DNA of 5,688 nt, taken from Minisyncoccota bacterium (GTDB lineage Bacteria > Patescibacteriota > Minisyncoccia > Phycocordibacterales > SBAW01). Below the pieces are notes generated by a model. The model saw only the letters and a program-made list of their open reading frames with translations, had not been told where the DNA came from and made no database searches. Numbering within the stretch: position 1 is the stretch's first letter; each line of letters begins with the position of its first letter. The DNA lies in NCBI GenBank assembly GCA_020050775.1, contig JAGVKC010000062.1, forward strand, positions 1 to 5,688. The letters run 5' to 3'. Below, in pieces: positions 1 through 5,508 of this stretch. The translations under genes and the position numbers were made by a program.

Positions 1-2730
1 AAGAACTCCAATAAGCGAAAGTGGCACAATGTAGAGAAGGTAGAGCGTGTAGCGAATAGAATTGAACGAAATAATAAGGATAAGGAACATAAGCACAAGG
101 CCCGCGATGAGTGCTACAAACATCTGCGTAAATGATTCGTTTATGCTTTCTGATTCGCCGCCATAAGACACCGTAACTCCTTCCGGCAATTCCAACTCCC
201 CTACTCTCTTTTGAAACGCTGACACCACCGTTGCCACATCCGTGGAAGCATCCGGATATGCGGACACTGTCTGAATGCGGCTCTTGTCTTTATGGGCTAT
301 TGCGGAGCTGCTAAGACCGAGTGAATCTTGGAGCACTGACCCCAGAAGTACTGAATTGCCGGTCGCGCTCTGCACAGAGAGGTTCTTAATGCTGTCGATA
401 GTCGTTTGTGCTGTGTCCCCAGCGTCGGTATACGCCGGATTGAGGTTAAATTTTACAACAACATCGATATTTTGTTTTTGCTGGTTAATGCTTGTAGCTT
501 TTGTGCCGTTTATGGCGGTACGCAGCGTCGCACCAATGATCTGGGTATTGAGCCCGAGCGCCGCAGCCTTTGCGCGGTCTATCGCAAGATTGAACTCTGT
601 TCCATTAGTCTGGGTAGTCGCAGTAATGTTGATAACGTCCGGCATAGAGGCAAGAAGCTGCTTAGCACGGTCTGCAGCGACTATTAAGTCACCTAGATCA
701 TCGCCGAGGAACTGAATGGAAATAGGCGCACCGGACGGCGGCCCATTGCTAATCTGGAGCACTTGAATCTCTGCACCCGTGATGCCTGAGAGCTGATTTT
801 GTAATTCTGTAGCGATTTCTGTACTTGTCTTCTTCCGGTCTTCCGGTAAGTTAAGCGTAATATTTGCCTGGTTACTTGCAGAAGAACTCTCTCCACTTAA
901 CGCCGACGTTTGCCCTACCGTAGTTTGGAAGGAAGCCAGATCCTTGCTTGCATAGAGGACTTCTTCAACTTGTCGGACTATCAAGTCGGTCTGCTCAAGC
1001 ACAGTACCTTGTGGAGCCTGGAGGTTGATATAAATAAAATCTTCATCGCTTGCTGGAAAGAAGGTGGCGGTCACAAGGCCAACAACAGGTAGCGCGAAGG
1101 ATCCTATCATGCCGACAAAAAGAACCCAAAGAAAGATATTTTGATACCGACGATGTTCTAGTACTGCGCGAAGTTTCTCTTTGTACCACGCAGTAACTGC
1201 AGCGGTATATTCCTCCTGCATGACCTCGAAACGATTAGGCTTACCTTTTGTAAACAGAACCGCAATCAAAGGCACAATACCCAGCGCTACAAAGATAGAC
1301 GCGAGAAGTACGAATATGAGTGTGTAGGGAATGCCCGCAATGAACTTGCCGATGATGCCGGTAAGGAAAAAGAGCGGAGCAAACACCGCAACCGTTGCCA
1401 TAGTGCCCGCAATAAGCGGCCACGCATAATCACGCAGTGCTGCTTTAGCCGCCTCTATGGGCGTTGCAAAGAGACGCAGCCGCGCGTGTATAGCTTCTGT
1501 GACTACGATTCCGGAGTCCACTAGAATTCCCACTGCCAAAATGAGCGCAAACAAACTGATGAAGTTCAGTGTGTTGCCCGTAAAGTAGAGCCCGATGAAC
1601 GCAATAAGGAATGAAAGAGGAATAGCGAGGCCGGCGACCAAAGACTCGCGCCAGCCGATAGTTAAGAGGAGCACCAAGATAACCAGCACAACGGTAATTA
1701 CCCCGGTCTCTGTTAAGTCGCCTAGTTGCTTTTCAACCTGCACACCCTGGTCGGTCGAAGGCGGCACGAACACCTCAAGACCCGCAAGCGTTGTGGGGCG
1801 CAGTTCTTCGAGATGTTTTACAACGCGGGTAGCTGTAGCCTGAATGTCGGCGCTCGACTGTTTATACACAAGGAGTGTGATGCCTTCTTGGCTTGGTTTG
1901 CCCTCAAGCGAAACACGCGAGTAGGTGCTTGCAGGCGCGAGTCCGTTTTGAATATCAGCTATATCGCGCAGATATATAGGTACGCCGTTTTTTGAAGAGA
2001 CTGCAATATCGCTAATCTGCGCTGGGTCTGTAATCGCCCCCTTGAAATTCACGTTGTAGCTGACCCCCTCTGTCGAAATACGCCCCGCTGGCAATGCAGC
2101 ATTGCTTGAAGAGATCGCTTGTATAACATCTGTTACACGCAGCCCGTATTGCTCAAGCGCTTCCTTGCGCACAATGACTGTCACTTGGCGCGCAGGTACG
2201 CCGGAGATCTGAACCTGGGACACGCCAGAAAGTTGTAATAAATCATCGCTAAGTTGCGTGCCGAGTGCAGAGAACTCCAGCGGTGTGCGTTCGCCAGAAA
2301 TAGAAACTGCGACTATCGGCTGGTCGCTAAAATTTAACTTAGTGACTTGTGGCGTTGTCGCGTCACTTGGAAGGTTAGGCACTGAACGCGCAACAGCATC
2401 GCGCAAATCTTGGATAGACTGATTCGTCTCAGCCTGCGCGGTAAACTGCACCGTTATAGCGGAAAGTCCCTCTCCTGAGGAGGATGTAAGCGTGTCGATG
2501 TTGCTTACGCCGGAGATCTGCGCTTCGAGCTTGTTAGTGACCAAAGACTCCATGTCTTCAGCCGAGGCTCCGGGAAGAGAGGAGGTCACTATTGCAATAG
2601 CAAGATCGACTTGTGGAGCGTTTTCTTTTGGAATGCGCAGTAGCGCGTAGAACCCGGCAACAATTAGCACTACGACCAAGACATAGCTCAGCTGGCGACG
2701 TTCGAGAAAGAAATTCCAGAGCCAGAGCAT
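1..2730 (-). CDS. RND-family efflux permease (AcrB/HAE1-like), C-terminus cut by window edge
   Basis: This is an inner-membrane, proton-driven RND exporter; the substrate cannot be read from the sequence. I translated 910 codons without a stop. Related pumps have about 1030-1050 residues, so the last membrane helices lie outside the window. The N-terminus (LWNFFLERRQLSYVLVVV) gives TM1 at about residues 14-31, followed by IPKENAPQV, a typical start of the porter domain. TM2-TM6 lie at about 339-487, TM7 at about 532-552, TM8 at 870-890, and TM9 is reached at the edge. Two periplasmic porter/docking blocks (about 33-335 and 555-868) show the usual internal duplication. TM4 reads GILVDSGIVV, with Asp405 and Ser406 where AcrB has the Asp407-Asp408 proton relay. 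The start ATG lies 3 nt after the adaptor stop with no Shine-Dalgarno site, suggesting translational coupling. Family assignment is firm; drug versus metal or lipid substrate is open. Confidence 0.95.
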   Translation of the reverse strand, partial: MLWLWNFFLERRQLSYVLVVVLIVAGFYALLRIPKENAPQVDLAIAIVTSSLPGASAEDMESLVTNKLEAQISGVSNIDTLTSSSGEGLSAITVQFTAQAETNQSIQDLRDAVARSVPNLPSDATTPQVTKLNFSDQPIVAVSISGERTPLEFSALGTQLSDDLLQLSGVSQVQISGVPARQVTVIVRKEALEQYGLRVTDVIQAISSSNAALPAGRISTEGVSYNVNFKGAITDPAQISDIAVSSKNGVPIYLRDIADIQNGLAPASTYSRVSLEGKPSQEGITLLVYKQSSADIQATATRVVKHLEELRPTTLAGLEVFVPPSTDQGVQVEKQLGDLTETGVITVVLVILVLLLTIGWRESLVAGLAIPLSFLIAFIGLYFTGNTLNFISLFALILAVGILVDSGIVVTEAIHARLRLFATPIEAAKAALRDYAWPLIAGTMATVAVFAPLFFLTGIIGKFIAGIPYTLIFVLLASIFVALGIVPLIAVLFTKGKPNRFEVMQEEYTAAVTAWYKEKLRAVLEHRRYQNIFLWVLFVGMIGSFALPVVGLVTATFFPASDEDFIYINLQAPQGTVLEQTDLIVRQVEEVLYASKDLASFQTTVGQTSALSGESSSASNQANITLNLPEDRKKTSTEIATELQNQLSGITGAEIQVLQISNGPPSGAPISIQFLGDDLGDLIVAADRAKQLLASMPDVINITATTQTNGTEFNLAIDRAKAAALGLNTQIIGATLRTAINGTKATSINQQKQNIDVVVKFNLNPAYTDAGDTAQTTIDSIKNLSVQSATGNSVLLGSVLQDSLGLSSSAIAHKDKSRIQTVSAYPDASTDVATVVSAFQKRVGELELPEGVTVSYGGESESINESFTQMFVALIAGLVLMFLILIISFNSIRYTLYLLYIVPLSLIGVL

Positions 2731-2733
2731 AGA

Positions 2734-4332
2734 TTAGTCGGTGTCTACTATCACCTTTTGACCTTCTGTTAGACCACGTGCGTCGGTGACTATCGTCATG
2801 TCGGCACTCAGTCCGTTAGTTATTGTTACTTGTCCGCCCACAATGGCGCCGAAGGTAACTGCGTGCGGGACAAGTGTGCCTGCCTCTACTGTAAAGACGA
2901 CTGGACCTGCGGGAGTAATCTTTGCCGCAGCGATCGGTATCGCAATAGTATTTTTTCCAGTTGTTTTTCCATTCCCCGTAGAGCGCGCAAGCGTAACAGT
3001 CACAGTGTCGCCGTCGGTAACAGTCGTCCTGTCGCCCGTGATGCCGATCTTCACTTGAATCTTCCCTATGGTTGGATCAAGCGCAGGCGCAATGGAGGTG
3101 ATTACTCCGTCGGTTGAACCGTCAATGACAGCCTTGCCTCCCACGACAATAGTTTTTGCATCGTCAGAGGTGACGTACGTTTCTATCTCCAACGCTCCAG
3201 GGTTAGAAATCTGCGCTACTGGCGTAAACGCCGCTACATACCCTCCTCTAGTTATGCCAAGGCTCACAATCGTACCGGAAATCGGTGCACGAATAATAGT
3301 TTTTTCGAGATTTGATTGTGCAGCATTGAGCGTGCCGAGTGCAGATTTCACTTGTGCCTGGGCGCTTGCGATGTCATTGTCTATGCCAGTACCAGCAGAA
3401 TTCTCAGCTACAGCTGCGGCAGACACCGCGCTGCTGTATGTACTCTTTGCACTCGTAAGAGACGACATAGAAGCGAGCACCGCTGCACGCGCAGCTCCTA
3501 CTGATGCTTGATATGCCGCGATAGTACTTGCAGACACGTTTGGTGATGCGACAGCCTTATTTGCTGCCTCTACCAAGTCGTCCAGGAATGCACGTACAGT
3601 CTGCGCTTTGGAAATAGCAGTAGCAATGTCGGCGTCAATTGCGCTGTCTGGCCCAGTGCCGAGCCCTGCGACAACTTCAATGGCAGTATCAAGACCCACG
3701 CGCTGGCTCTGTACGTCTATAACGATCTGTCCATCGGGCACTGTTAAGTTAAGCTGCGGGTTAATGCTTTGAGGGTTGCTGAATTGCGCGTCAGCTTTTG
3801 TGCGCACTGAATCGTCTAAGGTCGCATACGCACTTTGCAATGCTGAGCGTGCCGAAGTGGCTGCACTTTGTGCAGCTTGCGCAGCCTGTGCTGAAGAAAG
3901 TCCGGAATTCTGTGCCGTACTTCCACTTATTTTTGCAAGCGCAGCTTGTGCGCCTTCGTACGCGCCTTGCGCCTGTAGCACTGCCGCGCGCTGGCCACTA
4001 TTTTCAAATGACGCTATAACACTTCCTGCCACGACGCGGTCTCCCAGTTTTCGAGACAAACTTACGATCTCGCCAGAACTTACTGCCAATATGCTGGCTT
4101 TACTTACAGAGGTGACCTTGCCAGTAACTGGGAGCGGCCCGGATTGGTCCGAAAGGCTAGCCACTGACGCTATGCGCACATGAGTCTCCGACGTCGCTGT
4201 AGAAGTTGCCGGCGAGCTCTTAAATAGGTGAGTTCCACCCCATACGACTCCCACCAGCACAAGAACAGCCCCAGCTTTATAAAACCAAGGTAGTTTATTG
4301 AATCTATGTAGAATATTTTTCACAGTATGCAT
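2734..4332 (-). CDS. HlyD/AcrA-type periplasmic adaptor (membrane fusion protein) of the RND pump
   Basis: This is the adaptor subunit that would sit on the permease encoded just downstream. It has 532 residues, against roughly 370-400 for typical RND adaptors. Residues 1-16 are basic, followed by one membrane anchor at about 17-37 (WFYKAGAVLVLVGVVW) and no lipobox cysteine; the protein has no cysteine at all. The first lipoyl half is at about 66-110 (VTGKVTSVSKASILAVSSGE). An Ala/Ser/Gln-rich helical hairpin spans about 113-343, broken near 186-210 by a non-helical stretch (NPQLNLTVPDGQIVIDV). The second lipoyl half is at about 344-380 and carries the characteristic motif IIRAPISGTIVSLGITRGG. 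Beta-barrel and membrane-proximal domains follow to the end. The extra length is nearly all in the hairpin. The ATG is preceded by a weak GGAAG site 5 nt away; a GTG at codon 4 is an alternative start. It is the first gene of a two-gene operon with the permease. Confidence 0.93.
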   Translation of the reverse strand: MHTVKNILHRFNKLPWFYKAGAVLVLVGVVWGGTHLFKSSPATSTATSETHVRIASVASLSDQSGPLPVTGKVTSVSKASILAVSSGEIVSLSRKLGDRVVAGSVIASFENSGQRAAVLQAQGAYEGAQAALAKISGSTAQNSGLSSAQAAQAAQSAATSARSALQSAYATLDDSVRTKADAQFSNPQSINPQLNLTVPDGQIVIDVQSQRVGLDTAIEVVAGLGTGPDSAIDADIATAISKAQTVRAFLDDLVEAANKAVASPNVSASTIAAYQASVGAARAAVLASMSSLTSAKSTYSSAVSAAAVAENSAGTGIDNDIASAQAQVKSALGTLNAAQSNLEKTIIRAPISGTIVSLGITRGGYVAAFTPVAQISNPGALEIETYVTSDDAKTIVVGGKAVIDGSTDGVITSIAPALDPTIGKIQVKIGITGDRTTVTDGDTVTVTLARSTGNGKTTGKNTIAIPIAAAKITPAGPVVFTVEAGTLVPHAVTFGAIVGGQVTITNGLSADMTIVTDARGLTEGQKVIVDTD

Positions 4333-4354
4333 TATCTTCCATTGTACTGAAGAT

Positions 4355-4393
4355 TAGAGGTGAACGGAACCCGTGATGATGATATGACCTCTA
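4355..4393. repeat. Inverted repeat upstream of the efflux operon, possible operator or leader hairpin
   Basis: Perfect 7-bp arms TAGAGGT (4355-4361) and ACCTCTA (4387-4393) are 25 nt apart. A smaller nested stem ACGG/CCGT lies at 4364-4367 and 4371-4374. It sits 23-61 nt upstream of the adaptor start codon, where a repressor site or a leader hairpin would be expected. No linked regulator gene is visible, so its function is unknown. Confidence 0.35.
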
Positions 4394-4403
4394 TGTGCGG
4401 GCA
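4393..4403 (-). repeat. 11-nt copy of the tRNA-Ile 3' end
   Basis: TGCCCGCACAT on the minus strand here exactly matches 4525-4535, which holds the last seven acceptor-stem bases, the discriminator A and the first three trailer bases of tRNA-Ile. The two copies are direct repeats 132 bp apart. This layout resembles the short duplication left by integration at a tRNA 3' end, but it is short and no integrase is visible. The same bases also form part of the stem closing the 94-nt segment. Confidence 0.4.
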
Positions 4404-4488
4404 TAAGTCGAATTTTCTCGTCAGAAAATCCGCTCACGCCCCTGACTCGCGACCGCGCCGATGCGCGGTATCGCTGCGCCTCCCGCAC
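4395..4488 (-). other. 94-nt segment closed by a 7-bp stem, possible structured RNA or repeat element
   Basis: On the minus strand the segment begins GTGCGGG and ends CCCGCAC, so its ends pair perfectly over 7 bp. Inside are two further perfect hairpins with 7-bp arms and 4-nt loops, one GC-rich (4452-4469) and one AT-rich (4412-4429). It lies directly downstream of tRNA-Ile. It lacks a D-arm and a T-stem, so it is not a second tRNA. It could be a small RNA, a palindromic repeat element or part of the operon leader. The fold is read by eye and its biological role is not shown. Confidence 0.35.
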
Positions 4489-4527
4489 CTGCACGAAATC
4501 GGCCGCAGGGCAGATTGTCATGTCATG

Positions 4528-4600
4528 TGCGGGCACTAGGGATCGAACCTAGGACCTTTCGAGTATCAGTCGAATGCTCTACCAGCTGAGCTATGCCCGC
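4528..4600 (-). tRNA. tRNA-Ile (anticodon GAU)
   Basis: A full 73-nt cloverleaf can be drawn: acceptor GCGGGCA with TGCCCGC, D-stem GCTC with GAGC around AGCTGGTA, anticodon stem TTCGA with TCGAA around loop CTGATAC, variable loop AGGTC, and T-stem CTAGG with CCTAG around TTCGATC. The anticodon is GAT in DNA, reading Ile AUC and AUU. The discriminator base is A. The next bases are CAT, so CCA is not encoded and must be added by a CCA-adding enzyme. No other tRNA or rRNA adjoins it. Confidence 0.97.
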
Positions 4601-4616
4601 ATATTTCTGCTTCGCC

Positions 4617-4625
4617 ATACTAGCA
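4617..4625 (-). promoter_or_regulatory. Possible extended -10 promoter for tRNA-Ile
   Basis: The minus strand reads TGC-TAGTAT, an extended -10 element (TGn plus a 4/6 match to TATAAT). Its -10 hexamer ends 16 nt before the tRNA 5' end, which would give a leader of about 9-10 nt. The -35 region falls on the T-run of the upstream terminator (TTTTTC) and is poor. The terminator just upstream makes a separate tRNA promoter likely, but this exact site is tentative. Confidence 0.35.
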
Positions 4626-4636
4626 AATAACCGACC

Positions 4637-4668
4637 AAAGAAAAAGCCGGCGCTAAGGGTGCGCCGAC
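4637..4668 (-). terminator. Rho-independent terminator overlapping the stop codon of the 129-residue gene
   Basis: The minus strand forms GTCGGCGC with GCGCCGGC, an 8-bp stem with one G-U pair, around a 7-nt loop, followed by TTTTTCTTT. The G-U pair would be a C-A mismatch in plus-strand RNA, and the T-run is on the minus side, so the direction is clear. The 5' arm lies within the last codons of the gene and the TAG is in the loop. Confidence 0.85.
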
Positions 4669-5042
4669 TCTACTACGCGTAAGCGAGCGCGGGTGCGCTT
4701 CGCTGGCTGTGCAGGCTCTCGAAGAGCCCACTGAGCCACAGTATGGCTTGTGACCGAATCTTCATTCGTGAAGGTGTGAAGTTTCAACACGATCATGTCA
4801 TTCGGACATGGCAACCTACGCTCTTCGTTGTCTTCAAAAGCGCGCAGTGCCCCACCATCGAGTTTCATCATGTCCGCATAGCGGAAATAGAGACCCTCTT
4901 TGATTCCCGGAACCTGCGCTTTGCCAAAACGCTTGCCCGGCTTCTGCTTAAAGAAGCATACTTTCGCTTCCACTTGAGTGAGTGTGGTCACTCGATGCGG
5001 CGAAGCGTCAGGAACGGCACGCAGCAGTCGCTGAGGTTTCAT
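4653..5042 (-). CDS. 129-residue basic protein, possible divergent cold-shock-domain (OB-fold) protein
   Basis: I do not recognise this with certainty. It is a soluble, basic protein with no signal or membrane segment. Residues 25-107 recall the order of a cold-shock domain: KVCFF (27-31) at the place of KWF, GKRFGKA (36-42) at the place of RNP1 KGFGFI, LYFRYADM (51-58) at the place of RNP2 VFVHFSAI, then PNDMIVLKLH (80-89) like the EGQ-VEFEV strand, and VAQWAL near the end. Several aromatic RNA-contact positions are replaced, so RNA binding is uncertain. A basic tail (AKRTRARLR) follows. The ATG is preceded by GGGGG 8 nt upstream, an extended -10 promoter lies about 45 nt upstream, and a terminator overlaps the stop codon. 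This promoter-to-terminator framing supports a real, singly transcribed gene over the antisense reading frame at 4743-5060. Confidence 0.75.
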   Translation of the reverse strand: MKPQRLLRAVPDASPHRVTTLTQVEAKVCFFKQKPGKRFGKAQVPGIKEGLYFRYADMMKLDGGALRAFEDNEERRLPCPNDMIVLKLHTFTNEDSVTSHTVAQWALREPAQPAKRTRARLRVVESAHP

Positions 5043-5083
5043 TCGGGAATCCCCCGTTGAAGAACTTTTAGAAACTGATGTTG

Positions 5084-5112
5084 TTTATAACACCTGTGAC
5101 CCTCTACAACAA
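5084..5112 (-). promoter_or_regulatory. Promoter of the 129-residue gene (extended -10)
   Basis: The minus strand has TGT-TATAAA (5084-5092), a good extended -10, with a weak -35 TTGTTG (5107-5112) at 17-nt spacing. The predicted start near 5077 gives a leader of about 35 nt before the ATG at 5042. It lies just downstream of the terminator of the preceding gene, as expected for an independent unit. Confidence 0.55.
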
Positions 5113-5136
5113 TAAAAAGTTATCCCCTTTTGCAGA

Positions 5137-5163
5137 AACCCCCGACCACAGTGGTCGGGGGTT
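5137..5163 (-). terminator. Hairpin terminator of the 84-residue membrane protein gene
   Basis: CCCCCGACCA pairs with TGGTCGGGGG (10 bp, extendable by two A-T pairs) around a 3-nt loop, starting 6 nt after the TAA. On the minus strand the stem is followed only by TTTCTGC, so the T-run is short, but the stem is very stable. The position directly behind the gene supports the call. Confidence 0.75.
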
Positions 5164-5167
5164 GAGA

Positions 5168-5422
5168 TTATTTTGTGCGCGGCAGATTCAGCAGGTTGTG
5201 TCCCAGCTTCTCGAGTTCATGAAATACGAAGAGAATCACAGCAATCATCGCAAACGCAATGAGGCCAAAGACTCCGGCGCGCACATATTCGACAAAGTCA
5301 GCGTATTCTTCGAAGCCGAACTTGTAGTAGCCGCTGAGGAACGAAGCTTGAGCGCCGATCGTCCAGAGAAACGAAAGCGCGGCCAGTCCGACACACACCC
5401 AGGCCAACATACGCATATTCAT
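5168..5422 (-). CDS. 84-residue protein with two membrane segments, unknown function
   Basis: I do not recognise a family. The protein has two clear hydrophobic helices, at about residues 5-27 (MLAWVCVGLAALSFLWTIGA) and 46-67 (VRAGVFGLIAFAMIAVILFV). An acidic, aromatic stretch lies between them (YYKFGFEEYADFVEY), and a short tail (HELEKLGHNLLNLPRTK) follows. It should be an integral membrane protein with a hairpin topology. The start at 5422 is set by a strong GGGAGG site 5 nt upstream; the Met codons at positions 3 and 5 fit the spacing less well. A good promoter lies directly upstream and a hairpin terminator 6 nt downstream, so it is its own transcription unit. It follows another small membrane protein gene, but I saw no clear sequence similarity between the two. 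Confidence 0.85.
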   Translation of the reverse strand: MNMRMLAWVCVGLAALSFLWTIGAQASFLSGYYKFGFEEYADFVEYVRAGVFGLIAFAMIAVILFVFHELEKLGHNLLNLPRTK

Positions 5423-5451
5423 GAGAACCTCCCAAAAAAGAACCTGCGAGC

Positions 5452-5479
5452 ACTATACATTCCTGACATTCAAAGTCAA
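5452..5479 (-). promoter_or_regulatory. Sigma-70-type promoter of the 84-residue gene
   Basis: The minus strand has -35 TTGACT (5474-5479) and -10 TATAGT (5452-5457), each a 5/6 match, with a 16-nt spacer. The predicted start near 5445 gives a leader of about 20 nt containing the GGGAGG ribosome site. The -35 shares two bases with the T-run of the upstream terminator. Confidence 0.65.
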
Positions 5480-5503
5480 AACCCCAGCCGCGTGCGGCTG
5501 GGG
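5478..5503 (-). terminator. Rho-independent terminator of the rightmost gene
   Basis: CCCCAGCCG pairs with CGGCTGGGG (9 bp) around a 4-nt loop (CACG on the minus strand), followed by TTTT at 5478-5481. The stem begins 5 nt after the TAA of the rightmost gene. The plus-strand side has no T-run. Confidence 0.85.
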
Positions 5504-5508
5504 AGTTA

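Larger units (their letters stand above)
4333..4527. other. Structured non-coding gap between tRNA-Ile and the efflux operon
   Basis: These 195 bases hold no credible gene but are dense in inverted repeats. They are a 7-bp repeat TAGAGGT/ACCTCTA (4355-4361 with 4387-4393), ATTTTCT/AGAAAAT (4412-4418 with 4423-4429, 4-nt loop), ACCGCGC/GCGCGGT (4452-4458 with 4463-4469, 4-nt loop), CCTGC/GCAGG (4488-4492 with 4505-4509), and an enclosing GTGCGGG/CCCGCAC pair (4395-4401 with 4482-4488). The operon promoter should lie here or further upstream. The best -10 on the minus strand is TACAAT at 4341-4346, without a recognisable -35. It would start transcription at or next to the adaptor ATG, so it is doubtful. 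Read-through from the tRNA is the alternative. Confidence 0.6.

Noticed and set aside
275..715. 146-codon plus-strand reading frame
   Set aside because: It is antisense to the permease coding sequence, which is continuous through this region.
2197..2520. Exact 15-nt repeat TACGCCGGAGATCTG at 2197-2211 and 2506-2520
   Set aside because: Both copies encode QISGV in porter subdomains of the permease. Internal structural repeats and codon reuse explain it.
3068..4183. Plus-strand reading frames of 147 and 135 codons opposite the adaptor gene
   Set aside because: They are Cys/Ala-rich shadows of the Ala/Ser-rich adaptor codons, overlapping a gene with clear family motifs.
4395..4488. Second tRNA gene
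   Set aside because: The ends pair like an acceptor stem and TTCGACT resembles a T-loop, but there is no T-stem, D-arm or anticodon arm.
4354..4536. 60-codon minus-strand reading frame
   Set aside because: Its start lies inside the tRNA 3' end and it runs through all the inverted repeats of the gap. It has no ribosome site and no recognisable domain.
4743..5060. 105-codon plus-strand reading frame
   Set aside because: It is antisense to the 129-residue gene, whose own promoter and directional terminator are on the minus strand.
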